Source of the DNA: Vibrio cincinnatiensis DSM 19608
GTDB lineage: Bacteria; Pseudomonadota; Gammaproteobacteria; Enterobacterales; Vibrionaceae
Assembly (NCBI RefSeq): GCF_900167345.1
Contig: NZ_FUXB01000013.1
Span: forward strand, 62,001 to 126,000
Length of the DNA stretch: 64,000 bases
Direction: 5' to 3'
Shown: piece by piece, positions 26,543 to 36,630 of the stretch
Position numbering within the stretch: the first letter of the stretch is position 1
Layout: the number at the start of each line of letters is the position of its first letter
The notes under the pieces: generated by a model
What the model saw: only the letters and a program-made list of their open reading frames with translations
What the model was told of the DNA's origin: nothing
The model's database searches: none
Position numbers and translations under genes: made by a program

Positions 26543-28540
26543 TTATGGTGTCATTGGAAACACTTGCGAGCGTAAGAAATACTCTTGCAGCTGGTGATAC
26601 TCCTGCCCCCATTGTCGGTTAAAGCGGTGATCATCGCTGGGCTGTTTTTCCGTCAAAAAGGTTTCTCCTGCCTGCCAAGGGTAAAAAGTAAAGGGGGGCG
26701 CGTTATTTACCGCCCCATTCTGGTTAATCACCATTCCCGTGTTATACCCAATATTACTCACTGGTTCTGTGCTAAGAAGATTTTCTCCCCCTAAAGAGAT
26801 ATAAGGCTTATCTGACAAACTAAAGTAATACAGTGTGGGGAAAACATCCCGATGAGAACCAATTCGGTTGGGATCATACTGGTAATTGGTATGCGCTAAA
26901 ATCGATGCAGGCACATAGAGATAAAAGGGAACCGCATGCGTTAACCCGGCTTCTCCAGGTCGAGCCGTATTGGTGTAACGCACACGATGATCACCCGTCA
27001 CGGCAATAACCGCCTTCTCTTTTAACGCAGATTGTTTGATACCTTGAATAAAGTTCCCTAACGCGTTACTTGCATATTGAAAGGTTTCTAGTAACTCTTT
27101 TGCATCCCCTTCTCCTTTATAGCCTAATAATTCATTAAGCCTATCATTTAAGCTCGTCGGCGTTGGCTGGTAATAATCTGGAGAGTGATAGGGAGAGTGG
27201 TTAGTCACTGTCATTATATACACGAACGTAGGCTTCTGGGCTTTATCTAATATTTGACGAGCAAACTTAAAGGTAAATCCATCAGGGACACCCCATGTAC
27301 CAGCCTCTTTACCCGCACTGGGAAAAGCCTCAATAATATCATTTTCATCATAGACCCGATCAAACCCTTGGATAGGGAGGTAGTTGGCCAAATTACGCCA
27401 CATTCCATTTCCGCCATAGATAAAGACCACCTCATAACCTGCCTCTTTATAAGGCAAGACCGCGGAGCTGGGCAGAGCCACTTTCTGTAAATTGGAATGG
27501 CTAATAGTGGGTAACGGGCTATGAACCAGCATCATCGCAATGCTATCGATCGTCGCAGAAGTCCCCGCAACAAAGCGTTCAAACAGAAAATCTTTTCGAT
27601 AGTGATGCCTAAAGCTTCCCAATAAATCATTCGTTTCTGGATTATCTTCAAGTAACAAGCTTAATCCCATACTTTCCATCATAGCGACTACAACATGGGG
27701 GGGATTTTCAGCCAAATACTCATTCTCTTGGGTTCGATAATCCGGGGTCGGCTTACCTAATATTTTGTACATCTTCTCTTGTAACACCTGCTGAGAAATG
27801 GGTTCTATATGTGCTTGTTCTTGGTAATCACTTCGAGCCCAATCTAATGCCATGAAGACATTCGGTGTCAACATATTCAATGGTTTATAAGCTGAGACAC
27901 TGGCGTGATAACGTTTAAGCGGTAGGCTTCCTAGTGAGCCTCGAGCGATAATAAAAACACTCAACGTCACCCCAATCACAACCATGCTCGTTACACTCCA
28001 ATGCCATGGCCGCTTCGGTTGCCATAATGCTTGGTGAGTTAAAAATTTCGCAAAGTAATAGCTACCACTAGCAACCATACCCGTGCCAAGACTTCCCCAA
28101 ATAATGGGATAATCGCTCCATAGATTTTTAAGTACGGCGATAGAATCATCATCAACTAAGCCGAAGATAAACAGATCAACATGGCTACCATAGGTCAGGT
28201 AATAGTAGTAGTTTCCTATTCCACCAATAACATAGAGAAATGCAACAAGGGTATGGTAGTAAACAGACACCCCACACCATCGCGGATAAGCTTTAGCAAA
28301 AGGGGCACAAAAAAGCCCCACTAACAGCAAAGGAGAGTATGCAATCGCCGTAACTTTGGCATCAAAACGCATGCCTACCCAAAAAGCACGGCGAATATCA
28401 TCAGAAATGTCCTGAGTCGGTAGATTAGGCTCAATATAGAGATAAAGTGCATAACGAGAGAAAAGCAGCAGTAATAACGAAAAAATGAAGTAAAGAGCTA
28501 AAACTTGAAATAAATGACGAAAATGGTTCTGAACATGCAT
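26543..28540 (-). CDS. LtaS-like membrane sulfatase-fold transferase (phosphoglycerol or phosphoethanolamine type)
   Basis: A 665-residue inner-membrane protein with about five N-terminal transmembrane helices (to about residue 200) and a periplasmic sulfatase-fold domain. The catalytic region has VVAMMESMG (metal Glu) and GTSATIDSIAMM with a candidate nucleophile Thr. It ends in TGDHRVRY (metal Asp-His). This is the layout of lipoteichoic-acid-synthase-like proteins, which in Gram-negatives move phosphoglycerol or phosphoethanolamine onto glycans. Substrate unknown; proximity to LPS core genes makes LPS a plausible acceptor. The start is uncertain: ATG 28540 is used, with an upstream in-frame TTG at 28561 and no clear ribosome-binding site. 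Confidence 0.78.
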   Translation of the reverse strand: MHVQNHFRHLFQVLALYFIFSLLLLLFSRYALYLYIEPNLPTQDISDDIRRAFWVGMRFDAKVTAIAYSPLLLVGLFCAPFAKAYPRWCGVSVYYHTLVAFLYVIGGIGNYYYYLTYGSHVDLFIFGLVDDDSIAVLKNLWSDYPIIWGSLGTGMVASGSYYFAKFLTHQALWQPKRPWHWSVTSMVVIGVTLSVFIIARGSLGSLPLKRYHASVSAYKPLNMLTPNVFMALDWARSDYQEQAHIEPISQQVLQEKMYKILGKPTPDYRTQENEYLAENPPHVVVAMMESMGLSLLLEDNPETNDLLGSFRHHYRKDFLFERFVAGTSATIDSIAMMLVHSPLPTISHSNLQKVALPSSAVLPYKEAGYEVVFIYGGNGMWRNLANYLPIQGFDRVYDENDIIEAFPSAGKEAGTWGVPDGFTFKFARQILDKAQKPTFVYIMTVTNHSPYHSPDYYQPTPTSLNDRLNELLGYKGEGDAKELLETFQYASNALGNFIQGIKQSALKEKAVIAVTGDHRVRYTNTARPGEAGLTHAVPFYLYVPASILAHTNYQYDPNRIGSHRDVFPTLYYFSLSDKPYISLGGENLLSTEPVSNIGYNTGMVINQNGAVNNAPPFTFYPWQAGETFLTEKQPSDDHRFNRQWGQEYHQLQEYFLRSQVFPMTP

Positions 28541-28628
28541 GCTTAAACGACGACAATACAAAATAAGAGAGTTAGTAATACTACCTCACACTGATTTTTC
28601 TGTATAAAAACAATAAGGAAAATGAGAC

Positions 28629-29438
28629 TTAGCTTTGACAGTGATTACAAAATACACTGTTCCTCTGGCCTATTTTCTGCTCACTGAGCGGTTCGGAACA
28701 ACGCGGGCAAGGCTCTCCCCCTTTTCCATACACTTGCAACTCTTGAGCAAAATAACCCGGTTTACCATCTGGTTGAGAAAAGTCTTTCAGTGTTGTTCCG
28801 CCTTGAGTTATCGATATTTCCAACACCGCTTTTATCGCACTCACTAAGCGCCGCCACTCCTCCATCGATAGGCTTTTTGTAGGTCGAAGAGGATGAATAC
28901 CCGCGTAAAAGAGTGACTCATTGGCATAAATGTTACCTACTCCCACAACAATAGCGTTATCCATAATAAAGGCTTTAATCGCTATCCGTTTATTCTTCAC
29001 TTTTTCAACAATATATTGTGCGTTGAATGTATCAGAAAGTGGCTCTGGGCCTAATTTATCTAGAATGGGTAAACTTTCTCCGGCCGGACACCATAACCAG
29101 GCACCAAATCGGCGTGGGTCATGATAACGAAGAATTTTCCCATTCGTTAACTGTAGATCCACATGATCATGTTTACCCGCAGGGAAATACCCTTCTAGAA
29201 CTCGTAGTGATCCCGACATGCCTAGATGGACTACCGCCGCCCCAATCGGCGTTTCAATAAGCAAATATTTCGCTCTACGTGAAATTTGCTCAATCGGTTG
29301 CCCTTCTATTTGGTATAGCTCAGGGGGGATCGGCCAACGTAGTTTCTGGCAACGAAGGGTTAAGCACTTTACCTTTTGCCCAACCAAATGAGGGGAAATC
29401 CCCATCCTGCTAACTTCAATTTCGGGTAGTTCAGGCAT
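28629..29438 (-). CDS. mutM: Formamidopyrimidine-DNA glycosylase MutM
   Basis: MutM (Fpg) excises oxidised purines such as 8-oxoguanine. The 269-residue protein has the catalytic N-terminus MPELPEIE (Pro2 and Glu3), the helix-two-turn-helix region with [15 protein letters not shown], and a C-terminal zinc finger with Cys pairs CPRC and CNHC. The start has a strong AGGAG site. Length and all catalytic landmarks are intact. Confidence 0.97.
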   Translation of the reverse strand: MPELPEIEVSRMGISPHLVGQKVKCLTLRCQKLRWPIPPELYQIEGQPIEQISRRAKYLLIETPIGAAVVHLGMSGSLRVLEGYFPAGKHDHVDLQLTNGKILRYHDPRRFGAWLWCPAGESLPILDKLGPEPLSDTFNAQYIVEKVKNKRIAIKAFIMDNAIVVGVGNIYANESLFYAGIHPLRPTKSLSMEEWRRLVSAIKAVLEISITQGGTTLKDFSQPDGKPGYFAQELQVYGKGGEPCPRCSEPLSEQKIGQRNSVFCNHCQS

Positions 29439-29482
29439 AACCGCTCCTAGTCGTGCGCCTCAAAATAGCAAAATAAAATGTA

Positions 29483-29959
29483 TTACTGGGGAAATAGATA
29501 ACCGTCAGGGGTCGAAATCGCTATCCACTTATCTTGCCAGTTTTTAAATAGCCAAAACTGCGGCGAATGGTAGTAGGTGATTCTCTGTGGCTCTTCTAAA
29601 TCTTGATACCAAGCTTCAATGGTCTGCGGCAGGCTCAACAACGGCTGTAATGTACGGAATGTTTCATCATTAACTTCAGTCCCGGCCAAATCTTGCCAAC
29701 GTTTAACCCATTCTTCAGGATCAATATCGTTGGGTGGTGTGGCTCGCCAGCGCCCTTGATTCCGCTCGAGAGAAAAATGAGGGAAATGTATCGCTTGTAA
29801 TTGAGCCTGTGAGTTAAATAAGGTGGGATAAGGGCTTACTTCCGGCTCCATCAGATACGACTTCAGTAAAGGTGGCAGGTTAAGTACGCCAATAAAAATT
29901 AACACAAGAAGAATAAGAATGTTGTTCCAACGACGGCGTCGATGAGGGCTAATACGCAC
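29483..29959 (-). CDS. Conserved hypothetical membrane-anchored protein
   Basis: A 158-residue protein with a basic N-terminus (HRRRRWN), one transmembrane helix (ILILLVLIFIGVLNLPPLL) and a periplasmic domain with several Trp residues. The start is GTG with AGGA 9 bases upstream. It sits between the rpmBG operon and mutM; a hypothetical gene occupies the same slot in V. cholerae as I recall. No catalytic motif is visible and no function is proposed. Confidence 0.8.
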   Translation of the reverse strand: MRISPHRRRRWNNILILLVLIFIGVLNLPPLLKSYLMEPEVSPYPTLFNSQAQLQAIHFPHFSLERNQGRWRATPPNDIDPEEWVKRWQDLAGTEVNDETFRTLQPLLSLPQTIEAWYQDLEEPQRITYYHSPQFWLFKNWQDKWIAISTPDGYLFPQ

Positions 29960-30018
29960 AGTAACTATTCCTGAGAGACCTAAGCGAATACCTAGAGTAG
30001 CAAAGAGTGTGCTCAGTG

Positions 30019-30043
30019 CCTAGCGGCTTCACTCCGCTTTAGG
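30019..30043. repeat. Imperfect palindrome in the gap before rpmG
   Basis: CCTAGCGG and CCGC followed by TTTAGG can pair around a CTTCACT loop. The neighbouring TTCCCACCGACACGGAATGA resembles the arm of a dispersed palindromic repeat. No gene is seen in the gap (29960-30137). Confidence 0.35.
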
Positions 30044-30137
30044 TTCCCACCGACACGGAATGATAGGAATGAGAAATGGTAAAAACGATAAGCGATGTGC
30101 TTTTACTGGAAGGTTGGCAAAAGTTAAATCCTAGATA

Positions 30138-30168
30138 AAGAAAAACCCAACCAAATTGGCTGGGTTTT
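30138..30168 (-). terminator. Intrinsic terminator of the rpmB-rpmG operon
   Basis: On the minus strand, AAAACCCAGCC and GGTTGGGTTTT form an 11-base stem with one wobble pair and an AATTT loop, with the T tract built into the stem end. It lies about 30 bases after the rpmG stop. Confidence 0.87.
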
Positions 30169-30197
30169 CTACTACTTGCAAGAGAAGGGGCAATCAA

Positions 30198-30365
30198 TTA
30201 CTTGATTTTGCCTTCTTTGTACACAACGTGCTGGCGAACAACTGGATCAAACTTCTTGATCTCAAATTTGCCTGGCATGTTACGTTTGTTCTTGTCAGTA
30301 GTGTAGAAGTGACCAGTACCTGCAGAAGATACTAGGCGGATTTTTTCGCGAATGCCTTTAGCCAT
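30198..30365 (-). CDS. rpmG: 50S ribosomal protein L33
   Basis: A 55-residue basic protein, [18 protein letters not shown] at the N-terminus and [14 protein letters not shown] at the C-terminus, matching L33 of the zinc-independent type (no CXXC pairs). It lies 13 bases downstream of rpmB on the same strand, the standard rpmBG pair, and is followed by a strong terminator. Confidence 0.97.
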   Translation of the reverse strand: MAKGIREKIRLVSSAGTGHFYTTDKNKRNMPGKFEIKKFDPVVRQHVVYKEGKIK

Positions 30366-30378
30366 TGCTCAATTCCTC

Positions 30379-30615
30379 TTAAACGTTTTCGCCACGTGCA
30401 CGGATATCAGCAAGAACGGTATCAATACCTTTCTTATCGATAATACGCATGCCTTTAGCAGTTAGACGTAGTTTAACAAAACGTTTTTCGCTCTCTACCC
30501 AGAAACGATGAGTTTGTAGGTTCGGCAGAAAACGACGCTTAGTAGCATTTCGTGCGTGTGAGCGGTTGTTACCAACTGCAGGACGCTTACCAGTTACTTG
30601 GCATACTCGTGACAT
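30379..30615 (-). CDS. rpmB: 50S ribosomal protein L28
   Basis: A 78-residue basic protein beginning [20 protein letters not shown], the canonical L28 N-terminus, with a [15 protein letters not shown] segment. The start at 30615 gives the family length; an in-frame codon five positions upstream is not conserved. It is transcribed with rpmG from a strong promoter at 30742-30770. Confidence 0.97.
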   Translation of the reverse strand: MSRVCQVTGKRPAVGNNRSHARNATKRRFLPNLQTHRFWVESEKRFVKLRLTAKGMRIIDKKGIDTVLADIRARGENV

Positions 30616-30741
30616 GAATGTCTTCTCCAAATCGTTTCAGCTCGATATCAACCTTGGTGGCCGAACCTCTCTCTTTCTAAATAAGAAGTTGAGGTTAAAA
30701 ACCGTTATGGAAAATCCATACAAGGCTATCAAAGGTCGCGC

Positions 30742-30770
30742 ATTATACTAACTTGACACGCATTGCTCAA
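30742..30770 (-). promoter_or_regulatory. Strong sigma70 promoter of rpmB-rpmG with GC-rich discriminator
   Basis: On the minus strand, TTGAGC and a perfect TATAAT are separated by exactly 17 bases. The -10 is followed by GCGCG, the GC-rich discriminator associated with stringent (ppGpp/DksA) control of ribosomal genes. The rest of the gap to radC (30771-30981) is AT-rich with no gene seen. Confidence 0.85.
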
Positions 30771-30981
30771 GACCCGAACAGATCCTTTTTGCCGAATCCG
30801 GTGATCTTTTTCTCTATTGAGCTGACTGAGGTTAAAAAATGTGGGCGAATCATAACAGAAAACCGTAGAAAGCTAAGCATTTTTTGTACATTCTTTCAAA
30901 TATACATTTGCCCCTTGTTTTTTCTTCTCTCTGAGTAAGAAGTAAGCACTCGGTTCTTAGTCACCTAGGTTCATCATTAAG

Positions 30982-31656
30982 TCATATCCAGCCTCGTTCG
31001 GCAAAGGAAATCACCTCGCCATCCCCAACCACAAAATGGTCAAGAACCCGAATATCAACCAGCGCCAGTGCATCTATCAGCCGCTGAGTAATCCTTCGGT
31101 CTGACTGACTGGGTTCGGCAATACCGGACGGATGATTATGCGCCAGAATCAATGCGGCCGCATTATGATGCAAAGCCCGCTTTACCACTTCCCTTGGATA
31201 AACACTTGCTGCATCAATCGTACCTTCAAACAACACTTCATCTTGTATCACTCGATGCTGGTTATCCAGAAAGAGAATATAGAAAGCTTCTCGCTGACGA
31301 TCCCGTAATACGCTGGAAAGGTACAACTTGGTTTGGTGAGGGCTGGTTAATGCTCCGCCTCGCTTTAAGGTTTCAGCCAAATAGCGCTGGGTCATTTCTA
31401 ACACCGCTTGTAGCTGAACATATTTTGCTTCACCAAGTCCTTTATGAGCACAAAACTGATCTTTACTGGCTGAAAAAAGGGCGCGTAATGAACCCGATTC
31501 TCGCAACAAAAAATCCGACAGTTCTAATACATTCATTCCTTGTGTTCCAGTTCGCAAGAAAATGGCTAGCAGTTCAGCATCAGATAATGACTGAGGGCCA
31601 CGAGTCAGTAGTTTTTCTCGTGGCATCGATTCACTTGGAAGTAATTTAAGGCTCAT
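30982..31656 (-). CDS. radC: RadC family JAB/MPN-domain protein
   Basis: A 224-residue protein with the N-terminal helix-hairpin-helix region ([16 protein letters not shown]) and the C-terminal JAMM metal motif [18 protein letters not shown]. This defines RadC (YicR). The old DNA-repair assignment is doubtful and the biochemical role is unsettled. It lies upstream of rpmB and downstream of the divergent coaBC region, a conserved order in gammaproteobacteria. Confidence 0.93.
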   Translation of the reverse strand: MSLKLLPSESMPREKLLTRGPQSLSDAELLAIFLRTGTQGMNVLELSDFLLRESGSLRALFSASKDQFCAHKGLGEAKYVQLQAVLEMTQRYLAETLKRGGALTSPHQTKLYLSSVLRDRQREAFYILFLDNQHRVIQDEVLFEGTIDAASVYPREVVKRALHHNAAALILAHNHPSGIAEPSQSDRRITQRLIDALALVDIRVLDHFVVGDGEVISFAERGWI

Positions 31657-31737
31657 GCACGATGCCCATCCATTGGTGGCCGACTATCAAATGACTTAAC
31701 ACGGGCGTTAAGTGGAAAGTGAGAGTGTAAGCGAGTT

Positions 31738-31767
31738 GTCACTCAAGCTATAACGGGCTTGAGTGAC
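31738..31767. terminator. Perfect inverted repeat between radC and the chemoreceptor gene
   Basis: GTCACTCAAGC and GCTTGAGTGAC form an 11-base perfect stem with an 8-base loop, about 40 bases after the stop of the chemoreceptor gene. No T run follows on either strand, so it may be a processing or factor-assisted terminator. Confidence 0.45.
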
Positions 31768-31808
31768 GATTAGATGGACGTCAAATTGCCATGTAATAAA
31801 GATGTGAA

Positions 31809-33485
31809 TTAAAGCTTAAAGTGACTGACTAAGTTCCCCATTTGCTGCCCCGATTGTGCAAGCCGAGTACTGATCGACTCAGAGATCTGTAAGTTTTCAC
31901 TCAGTTGATTCACAATCTGCTGAATAGCAACAAGGTTTTGGTTAATGTCTTCAGCAACCGCACTTTGCTGCTCCGCCGCAGAAGCGGTTTGAATACCCAT
32001 ATCTTGAATAGTGCCAACCGATTGTGAGATGCCGGCTAAGCGCTCTTTAATCAAGGCCGACTCCTGTGCCGTTTTTTCACCACGCTGCTGGCTAATGCTC
32101 ATACTACTTACCGCTTTACTGACTCCTTGGTGTAATGCGCTGAGCATATCGCTAATCTCTTGGGTACTATTTTGCGTACGGCTGGCTAATGAACGAACTT
32201 CATCGGCAACAACCGCAAAACCTCGGCCTTGCTCACCCGCTCGAGCGGCTTCTATCGCCGCATTCAGCGCCAGTAAGTTCGTTTGATCGGCAATACCACC
32301 AATCACATTCAGAACGTTCGTAATCTGTTCGGTTTGCTGGCTTAGCTCTTGTATCGCCTCTGACGTTAAATTGACTTCATGAACCAACTCACCAATACCT
32401 TCAATTGCACGGTTCACTTCCTCTTGAGCTTCAATAATTTGGCTATTTGCTGACTCAATCGCCTGAGAGGTTTCGTTGGTATTATTGGCGACTTCACGCG
32501 CAGTTGCACTCATTTCGGTCACGGCGGTGACCACTTTGTCTGTTTCCAAGCTGTGATCGTTCATCTGCTGACTTGACTGTGTCGTCTGGCTATCCAACTC
32601 TCCGGCGGCATATTGCACCTCTTCAGCAGAGGTTCGGATATCTTGGATGAGTGGATGCAATTTATCCATAAAAGCATTAAAGGCTTTTGCTACTTCACCG
32701 ACCTCATCTTGGCTTTCTACTTTCAATCGAACGGTTAAATCGCCTTCTCCAGCCGCGACATCTTGCAGTGAAGCAACAACATGCTGCAATGGAGCAACTC
32801 CACGACTAACTAACAGGCTGACAACAATAATGGTGATCATCAAACCGACAACAGACAATCCAAGAATTGACCACAACTGTTCTGCCGACTGCGCTTCTCG
32901 CTGAGCTCTAAATTCAGCGACTTGGATATCAATATCATCAATATAAATTCCCGTTCCGAGTACCCAATCCCATTTGGGTAAATATTCGGCATAGCCTAAT
33001 TTTGGCGCTTGAGCATTAATCGTTGGTTTATGCCAAGAAAAATTCAAAAATCCATCGCCTGATTTTGATGACCGGATCAAACCAGCAATCACCTCAACCC
33101 CATTTTCATCTTTCATGCCATACAAATTTTTACCTTCTAATGCTGGGTTAATGGCATGAAGAATATTGATACCTTGGGAATTGTAAGCGAAGAAATAGCC
33201 GTCACTATCAAAGCGCATTGCCTTTAATAAGGTTTTCGCGGCTTCTTTATTTTCACCTTGTTTATCACTCTCATAGAGCGCCTTAACCGTGGTGACCCCC
33301 ATCATGAGGTAGGCTTTCAGTTCCGCTTTCTTGCTATCAATCAGTTGTTCACGGTACTGGTTTAATTCCTGCTCCAACGCATTGTGAGCACTCCAGCTAT
33401 TTACAATCGTCATCAATGCTGTAATGAGTATTAAGGGTACTACCGTCAACAGTAAAAGTTTGGTTCTACTTTTCAAAGAGGTCAT
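31809..33485 (-). CDS. Methyl-accepting chemotaxis protein with sCache domain
   Basis: A roughly 558-residue chemoreceptor with a first membrane helix (residues 10-30) and a periplasmic single-Cache domain ([19 protein letters not shown] and later [11 protein letters not shown]). A second helix near residue 205, a HAMP domain, and a cytoplasmic signalling domain with the conserved hairpin [20 protein letters not shown] follow. Ligands of sCache_2 receptors are often small organic acids, but the ligand here is unknown. Two in-frame start codons 3 and 6 bases upstream (ATG, GTG) are also possible; AAGGA fits ATG 33485 best. It stands alone between radC and coaBC. Confidence 0.92.
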   Translation of the reverse strand: MTSLKSRTKLLLLTVVPLILITALMTIVNSWSAHNALEQELNQYREQLIDSKKAELKAYLMMGVTTVKALYESDKQGENKEAAKTLLKAMRFDSDGYFFAYNSQGINILHAINPALEGKNLYGMKDENGVEVIAGLIRSSKSGDGFLNFSWHKPTINAQAPKLGYAEYLPKWDWVLGTGIYIDDIDIQVAEFRAQREAQSAEQLWSILGLSVVGLMITIIVVSLLVSRGVAPLQHVVASLQDVAAGEGDLTVRLKVESQDEVGEVAKAFNAFMDKLHPLIQDIRTSAEEVQYAAGELDSQTTQSSQQMNDHSLETDKVVTAVTEMSATAREVANNTNETSQAIESANSQIIEAQEEVNRAIEGIGELVHEVNLTSEAIQELSQQTEQITNVLNVIGGIADQTNLLALNAAIEAARAGEQGRGFAVVADEVRSLASRTQNSTQEISDMLSALHQGVSKAVSSMSISQQRGEKTAQESALIKERLAGISQSVGTIQDMGIQTASAAEQQSAVAEDINQNLVAIQQIVNQLSENLQISESISTRLAQSGQQMGNLVSHFKL

Positions 33486-33721
33486 CATCACAATCCTTTG
33501 GCTTATAGTCGTTTTAGTATGTGCACAGGGCTTTTATTTAATTGAAGCAAAGACTCCTAGGCCTATGATCCATAAATAGAAAAAAATATCTGTGAAGGTT
33601 GGTCGACTTTGCTGTTATTAACGAAGAATATTCGTAAAACTGCGTAGGAAGTGCTGACACTACTCCAACATCTCTCGGAAGTTGTGCTAACATAACTCGC
33701 ACTATTTTTGAGGAATCCAGC

Positions 33722-34921
33722 ATGCAAACATTAGCAGGAAAAAAAATTCTGCTTGGCATTAGTGGCGGTATTGCTGCCTATAAATGTGCAGAGTTAACAC
33801 GTCGTTTTATTGAACGAGGTGCCGAGGTCCGAGTGGTGATGACCCTCGCGGCTAAAGAGTTTATTACCCCACTGACCATGCAAGCCGTCTCAGGCCACCC
33901 CGTAGCAGACAGTTTGCTCGACCCCGCTGCTGAATCCTCGATGGGACATATCGAACTCGCCAAATGGGCAGACATGGTACTGCTGGCACCGGCGACTGCC
34001 GATCTCATTGCTCGCTTAGCCGCAGGTATGGGCAATGATTTACTCACCACTTTAGTATTAGCAACACCCGCGCCTTTGATTGTTTCTCCTGCGATGAATC
34101 AACAAATGTACAATCACGCCGCAACGCAAGAAAATATTGCAACGTTAGCAAGACGAGGGGCTGAAATTTGGGGTCCCGCCGCCGGAGAACAAGCCTGTGG
34201 TGATATTGGGCCAGGTCGTATGTTAGAGCCGATGGATCTCGTGTCCCGCTGTGAGGCATTTTTTGCCCCTAAACCACTGGCAGGAAAACGAGTACTGTTA
34301 ACAGCAGGACCAACCCGAGAAGCATTAGACCCAGTCCGTTATATCACCAACCATAGCTCAGGAAAAATGGGGTTTGCGATTGCTGAAGCCGCCGCCGATT
34401 TAGGCGCTGAAGTAACCCTGATCAGTGGCCCAGTTTCACTATCAACCCCAAGACAAGTTTCCCGCATTGATGTAGAAAGTGCCTTAGAGATGCATCAACA
34501 CGTCATGGAACATGCCGCCAGCTGTGATATCTTTATTGGCTGCGCCGCCGTTGCGGATTATCGCCCAGAACGCATCGCTGAGCATAAGATCAAAAAGACC
34601 GATCAAAACAGTACGTTGAGTATCACTATGGTGAAAAATCCCGATATTGTGGCGTCTGTGGCCGCATTAACTGAACAACGCCCTTTTACGGTCGGTTTCG
34701 CCGCTGAAACTCAAGAGGTCGAAAAGTACGCTCGAAGCAAGCTGGTCAACAAAAATCTTGATATGATTTGTGCCAATGATGTTTCTATCGAAGGTCAAGG
34801 TTTTAATAGTAATAACAATTCGTTAACCGTCTATTGGCACGATGGAGCTCAAGCTCTCCCTCTCACCAGTAAACGAGAGTTAGCTCGGGCATTAATGTTG
34901 CTCATTAATGAACAACTTTAG
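33722..34921 (+). CDS. coaBC: Bifunctional phosphopantothenoylcysteine decarboxylase/synthetase CoaBC
   Basis: CoaBC (Dfp) joins phosphopantothenate to cysteine (CoaB, CTP-dependent) and decarboxylates the product to phosphopantetheine (CoaC, FMN-dependent). In the 399-residue protein the CoaC half has [13 protein letters not shown], the [10 protein letters not shown] motif and [12 protein letters not shown] with its lid Cys. The CoaB half has [20 protein letters not shown] and the KIKK motif. It makes the precursor consumed by CoaD, encoded 7 kb away. Confidence 0.96.
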   Translation: MQTLAGKKILLGISGGIAAYKCAELTRRFIERGAEVRVVMTLAAKEFITPLTMQAVSGHPVADSLLDPAAESSMGHIELAKWADMVLLAPATADLIARLAAGMGNDLLTTLVLATPAPLIVSPAMNQQMYNHAATQENIATLARRGAEIWGPAAGEQACGDIGPGRMLEPMDLVSRCEAFFAPKPLAGKRVLLTAGPTREALDPVRYITNHSSGKMGFAIAEAAADLGAEVTLISGPVSLSTPRQVSRIDVESALEMHQHVMEHAASCDIFIGCAAVADYRPERIAEHKIKKTDQNSTLSITMVKNPDIVASVAALTEQRPFTVGFAAETQEVEKYARSKLVNKNLDMICANDVSIEGQGFNSNNNSLTVYWHDGAQALPLTSKRELARALMLLINEQL

Positions 34922-34944
34922 TCAAACGCCTATCTAAAGTATTC

Positions 34945-34989
34945 AGTGACGTCACGAGCGAAAGAGCTTTCCCCGTGTTAAACGTCACT
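34945..34989. repeat. Nested inverted repeat in the slmA leader
   Basis: AGTGACGT (34945-34952) pairs with ACGTCACT (34982-34989), and CACG (34953-34956) with CGTG (34974-34977). This gives a bulged stem of about 12 base pairs between coaBC and slmA. It lies about 45 bases before the slmA start. Role unknown: a weak terminator for coaBC or a leader structure of slmA. Confidence 0.5.
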
Positions 34990-35034
34990 CATTGAGACTC
35001 ACCCATATCAGTGGTAATAAAAGGAAAACGGGTT

Positions 35035-35625
35035 ATGGCCGGTAGTAAGAAAACCAATCGACGTGAAGAAATTCTCCAAGCCCTTGCGCAAATGCTTGAG
35101 TCTCATGAAGGGGCTTCACGCATTACTACCGCCAAGCTGGCAAAACAAGTCGGCGTATCGGAAGCGGCGCTCTATCGCCACTTTCCAAGCAAAGCACGGA
35201 TGTTTGAGGGGTTAATTGAGTTTATTGAAGAGTCTTTAATGTCACGCATTAACCGAATTCTGGATGAGGAAAAAGATACACTGAACCGCCTTCGCCTCGT
35301 CATGCAGTTAATTCTGGCTTTTTCTGAACGTAACCCCGGCTTGACTCGAATTCTATCAGGTCATGCGTTAATGTTTGAAAATGAACGGCTGCGTGAACGA
35401 ATCAACCAGTTGTATGAGCGGATCGAAACCTCATTACGACAAATTTTACGTGAACGAAAACTGCGTGAAGGAAAAGCATTTCCTGTTGATGAGAGCATAC
35501 TTGCCGCTCAGTTACTTGGCCAAGTGGAAGGCAGTTTAAACCGTTTTGTTCGTTCCGATTTTAAATATCTGCCCACCGCCAACTTTGACGAATATTGGGC
35601 GCTACTAAGTGCACAAATTAAGTAA
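35035..35625 (+). CDS. slmA: Nucleoid occlusion factor SlmA
   Basis: A TetR-fold DNA-binding protein that blocks FtsZ ring assembly over the nucleoid. The 196-residue protein has [15 protein letters not shown], the helix-turn-helix [24 protein letters not shown], and [16 protein letters not shown], all conserved in SlmA. The ATG at 35035 was chosen because AAGGAAA lies about 9 bases upstream and the length agrees with the 198-residue E. coli protein. lpxL begins 5 bases after the stop. Confidence 0.95.
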   Translation: MAGSKKTNRREEILQALAQMLESHEGASRITTAKLAKQVGVSEAALYRHFPSKARMFEGLIEFIEESLMSRINRILDEEKDTLNRLRLVMQLILAFSERNPGLTRILSGHALMFENERLRERINQLYERIETSLRQILRERKLREGKAFPVDESILAAQLLGQVEGSLNRFVRSDFKYLPTANFDEYWALLSAQIK

Positions 35626-35630
35626 CCATC

Positions 35631-36578
35631 ATGAGTAAACAGAAATACGGAAAACCCGCGTTTTCATTTTCCCTCCTCCACCCTAAATATTGGGGAGTGT
35701 GGGTTGGTTTTGGATTTTTAGCCCTTGTGGTCAACCTTCTTCCTTATCCCGTATTATTGAAGATAGGCCGAAGTTTAGGCCAATTTGCGATGCGTTTTGG
35801 TAAAAAGCGAGTACGCGTAGCGCAACGTAACCTTGAGCTCGCTTTTCCTGACATGAGCCAAGTTGAGATCGAACAGTTTGTTGTCGAGAATTTTAAAAAT
35901 ACGGGTGCTGCATTAATCGAAACGGGCATTACATGGTTTTGGCCAACTTGGCGCTTTAAGCGGATCTTAGAAGATAAAGATACTTCAGTCATACGCCAAC
36001 ATTCAGCACAAGGTAAAGGGGTACTGCTGTGCTGCGTGCATGCGCTGAATCTAGAAATTACCGCACGTGCTTTTGCGGTTCTAGGCTTGCCAGGCTATGG
36101 TGCTTATCGCCCGCATAATAATCCGGCCTACGATTTTATTCAGTATCGCGGGCGAACTCGTGATGGTAATCAATTGATTGATCGAAAAGATTTGAAAACC
36201 ATGTTGCGTTCTTTGCGTAAAGGGGAGCGTTTGTTCTACCTTCCCGATCATGACTATGGGCGTAACAAGTCGGTCTTTGTACCCTTTTTTGCCGTAGACA
36301 ATGCCTGTACAACCACAGGGACCAGTATTTTGGCTTACACCAGCCAATGTGCCATTGTTATGGGATCTGGGTTTCGTAACCTGCAAGGTAAATATGAGAT
36401 CATGGCCGATCTTTCCGTTGAGGAAAACTACCCACAAAAAGATGAAACAGCAGCCGCTGCTTATATGAATCAGTATGTGGAGCAAATTATCTTACGAGCA
36501 CCCGAGCAATGGATGTGGCTGCATAAGCGCTTTAAAACCTTGCCCGATCCTGATTTAAAAAACTCACGTTATCAATAA
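35631..36578 (+). CDS. lpxL: LpxL-type lipid A secondary acyltransferase
   Basis: A 315-residue inner-membrane acyltransferase that adds a secondary acyl chain to Kdo2-lipid IVA. It has an N-terminal membrane anchor (about residues 22-40), the catalytic HX4E motif in CVHALNLEITA near residue 135, YRPHNNPAYDF, and LPDHDYGRNKSVFVPFF. These features fit LpxL rather than LpxM. It is coupled to slmA by a 5-base gap and is followed by a bidirectional terminator. From memory, V. cholerae has two acyltransferase genes at this spot; only one is present here. Confidence 0.88.
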   Translation: MSKQKYGKPAFSFSLLHPKYWGVWVGFGFLALVVNLLPYPVLLKIGRSLGQFAMRFGKKRVRVAQRNLELAFPDMSQVEIEQFVVENFKNTGAALIETGITWFWPTWRFKRILEDKDTSVIRQHSAQGKGVLLCCVHALNLEITARAFAVLGLPGYGAYRPHNNPAYDFIQYRGRTRDGNQLIDRKDLKTMLRSLRKGERLFYLPDHDYGRNKSVFVPFFAVDNACTTTGTSILAYTSQCAIVMGSGFRNLQGKYEIMADLSVEENYPQKDETAAAAYMNQYVEQIILRAPEQWMWLHKRFKTLPDPDLKNSRYQ

Positions 36579-36593
36579 ACTGCACACAAATAA

Positions 36594-36624
36594 GAGAGGC
36601 TCGATATTCCCTATCGAGCCTCTC
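36594..36624. terminator. Bidirectional hairpin between lpxL and pyrE
   Basis: GAGAGGCTCGATA and TATCGAGCCTCTC form a perfect 13-base stem with a TTCCC loop, placed exactly between two convergent genes. Flanking T runs are short on both sides. Confidence 0.7.
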
Positions 36625-36630
36625 AAGTGT

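Noticed and set aside
31152..31649. A 165-codon frame antisense to radC
   Set aside because: radC on the minus strand has the full JAMM motif and family length; the antisense frame has no recognisable features.
36081..36485. A 134-codon frame antisense to lpxL
   Set aside because: lpxL has the catalytic HX4E motif and full length; the antisense frame has no ribosome-binding site or recognisable domain.
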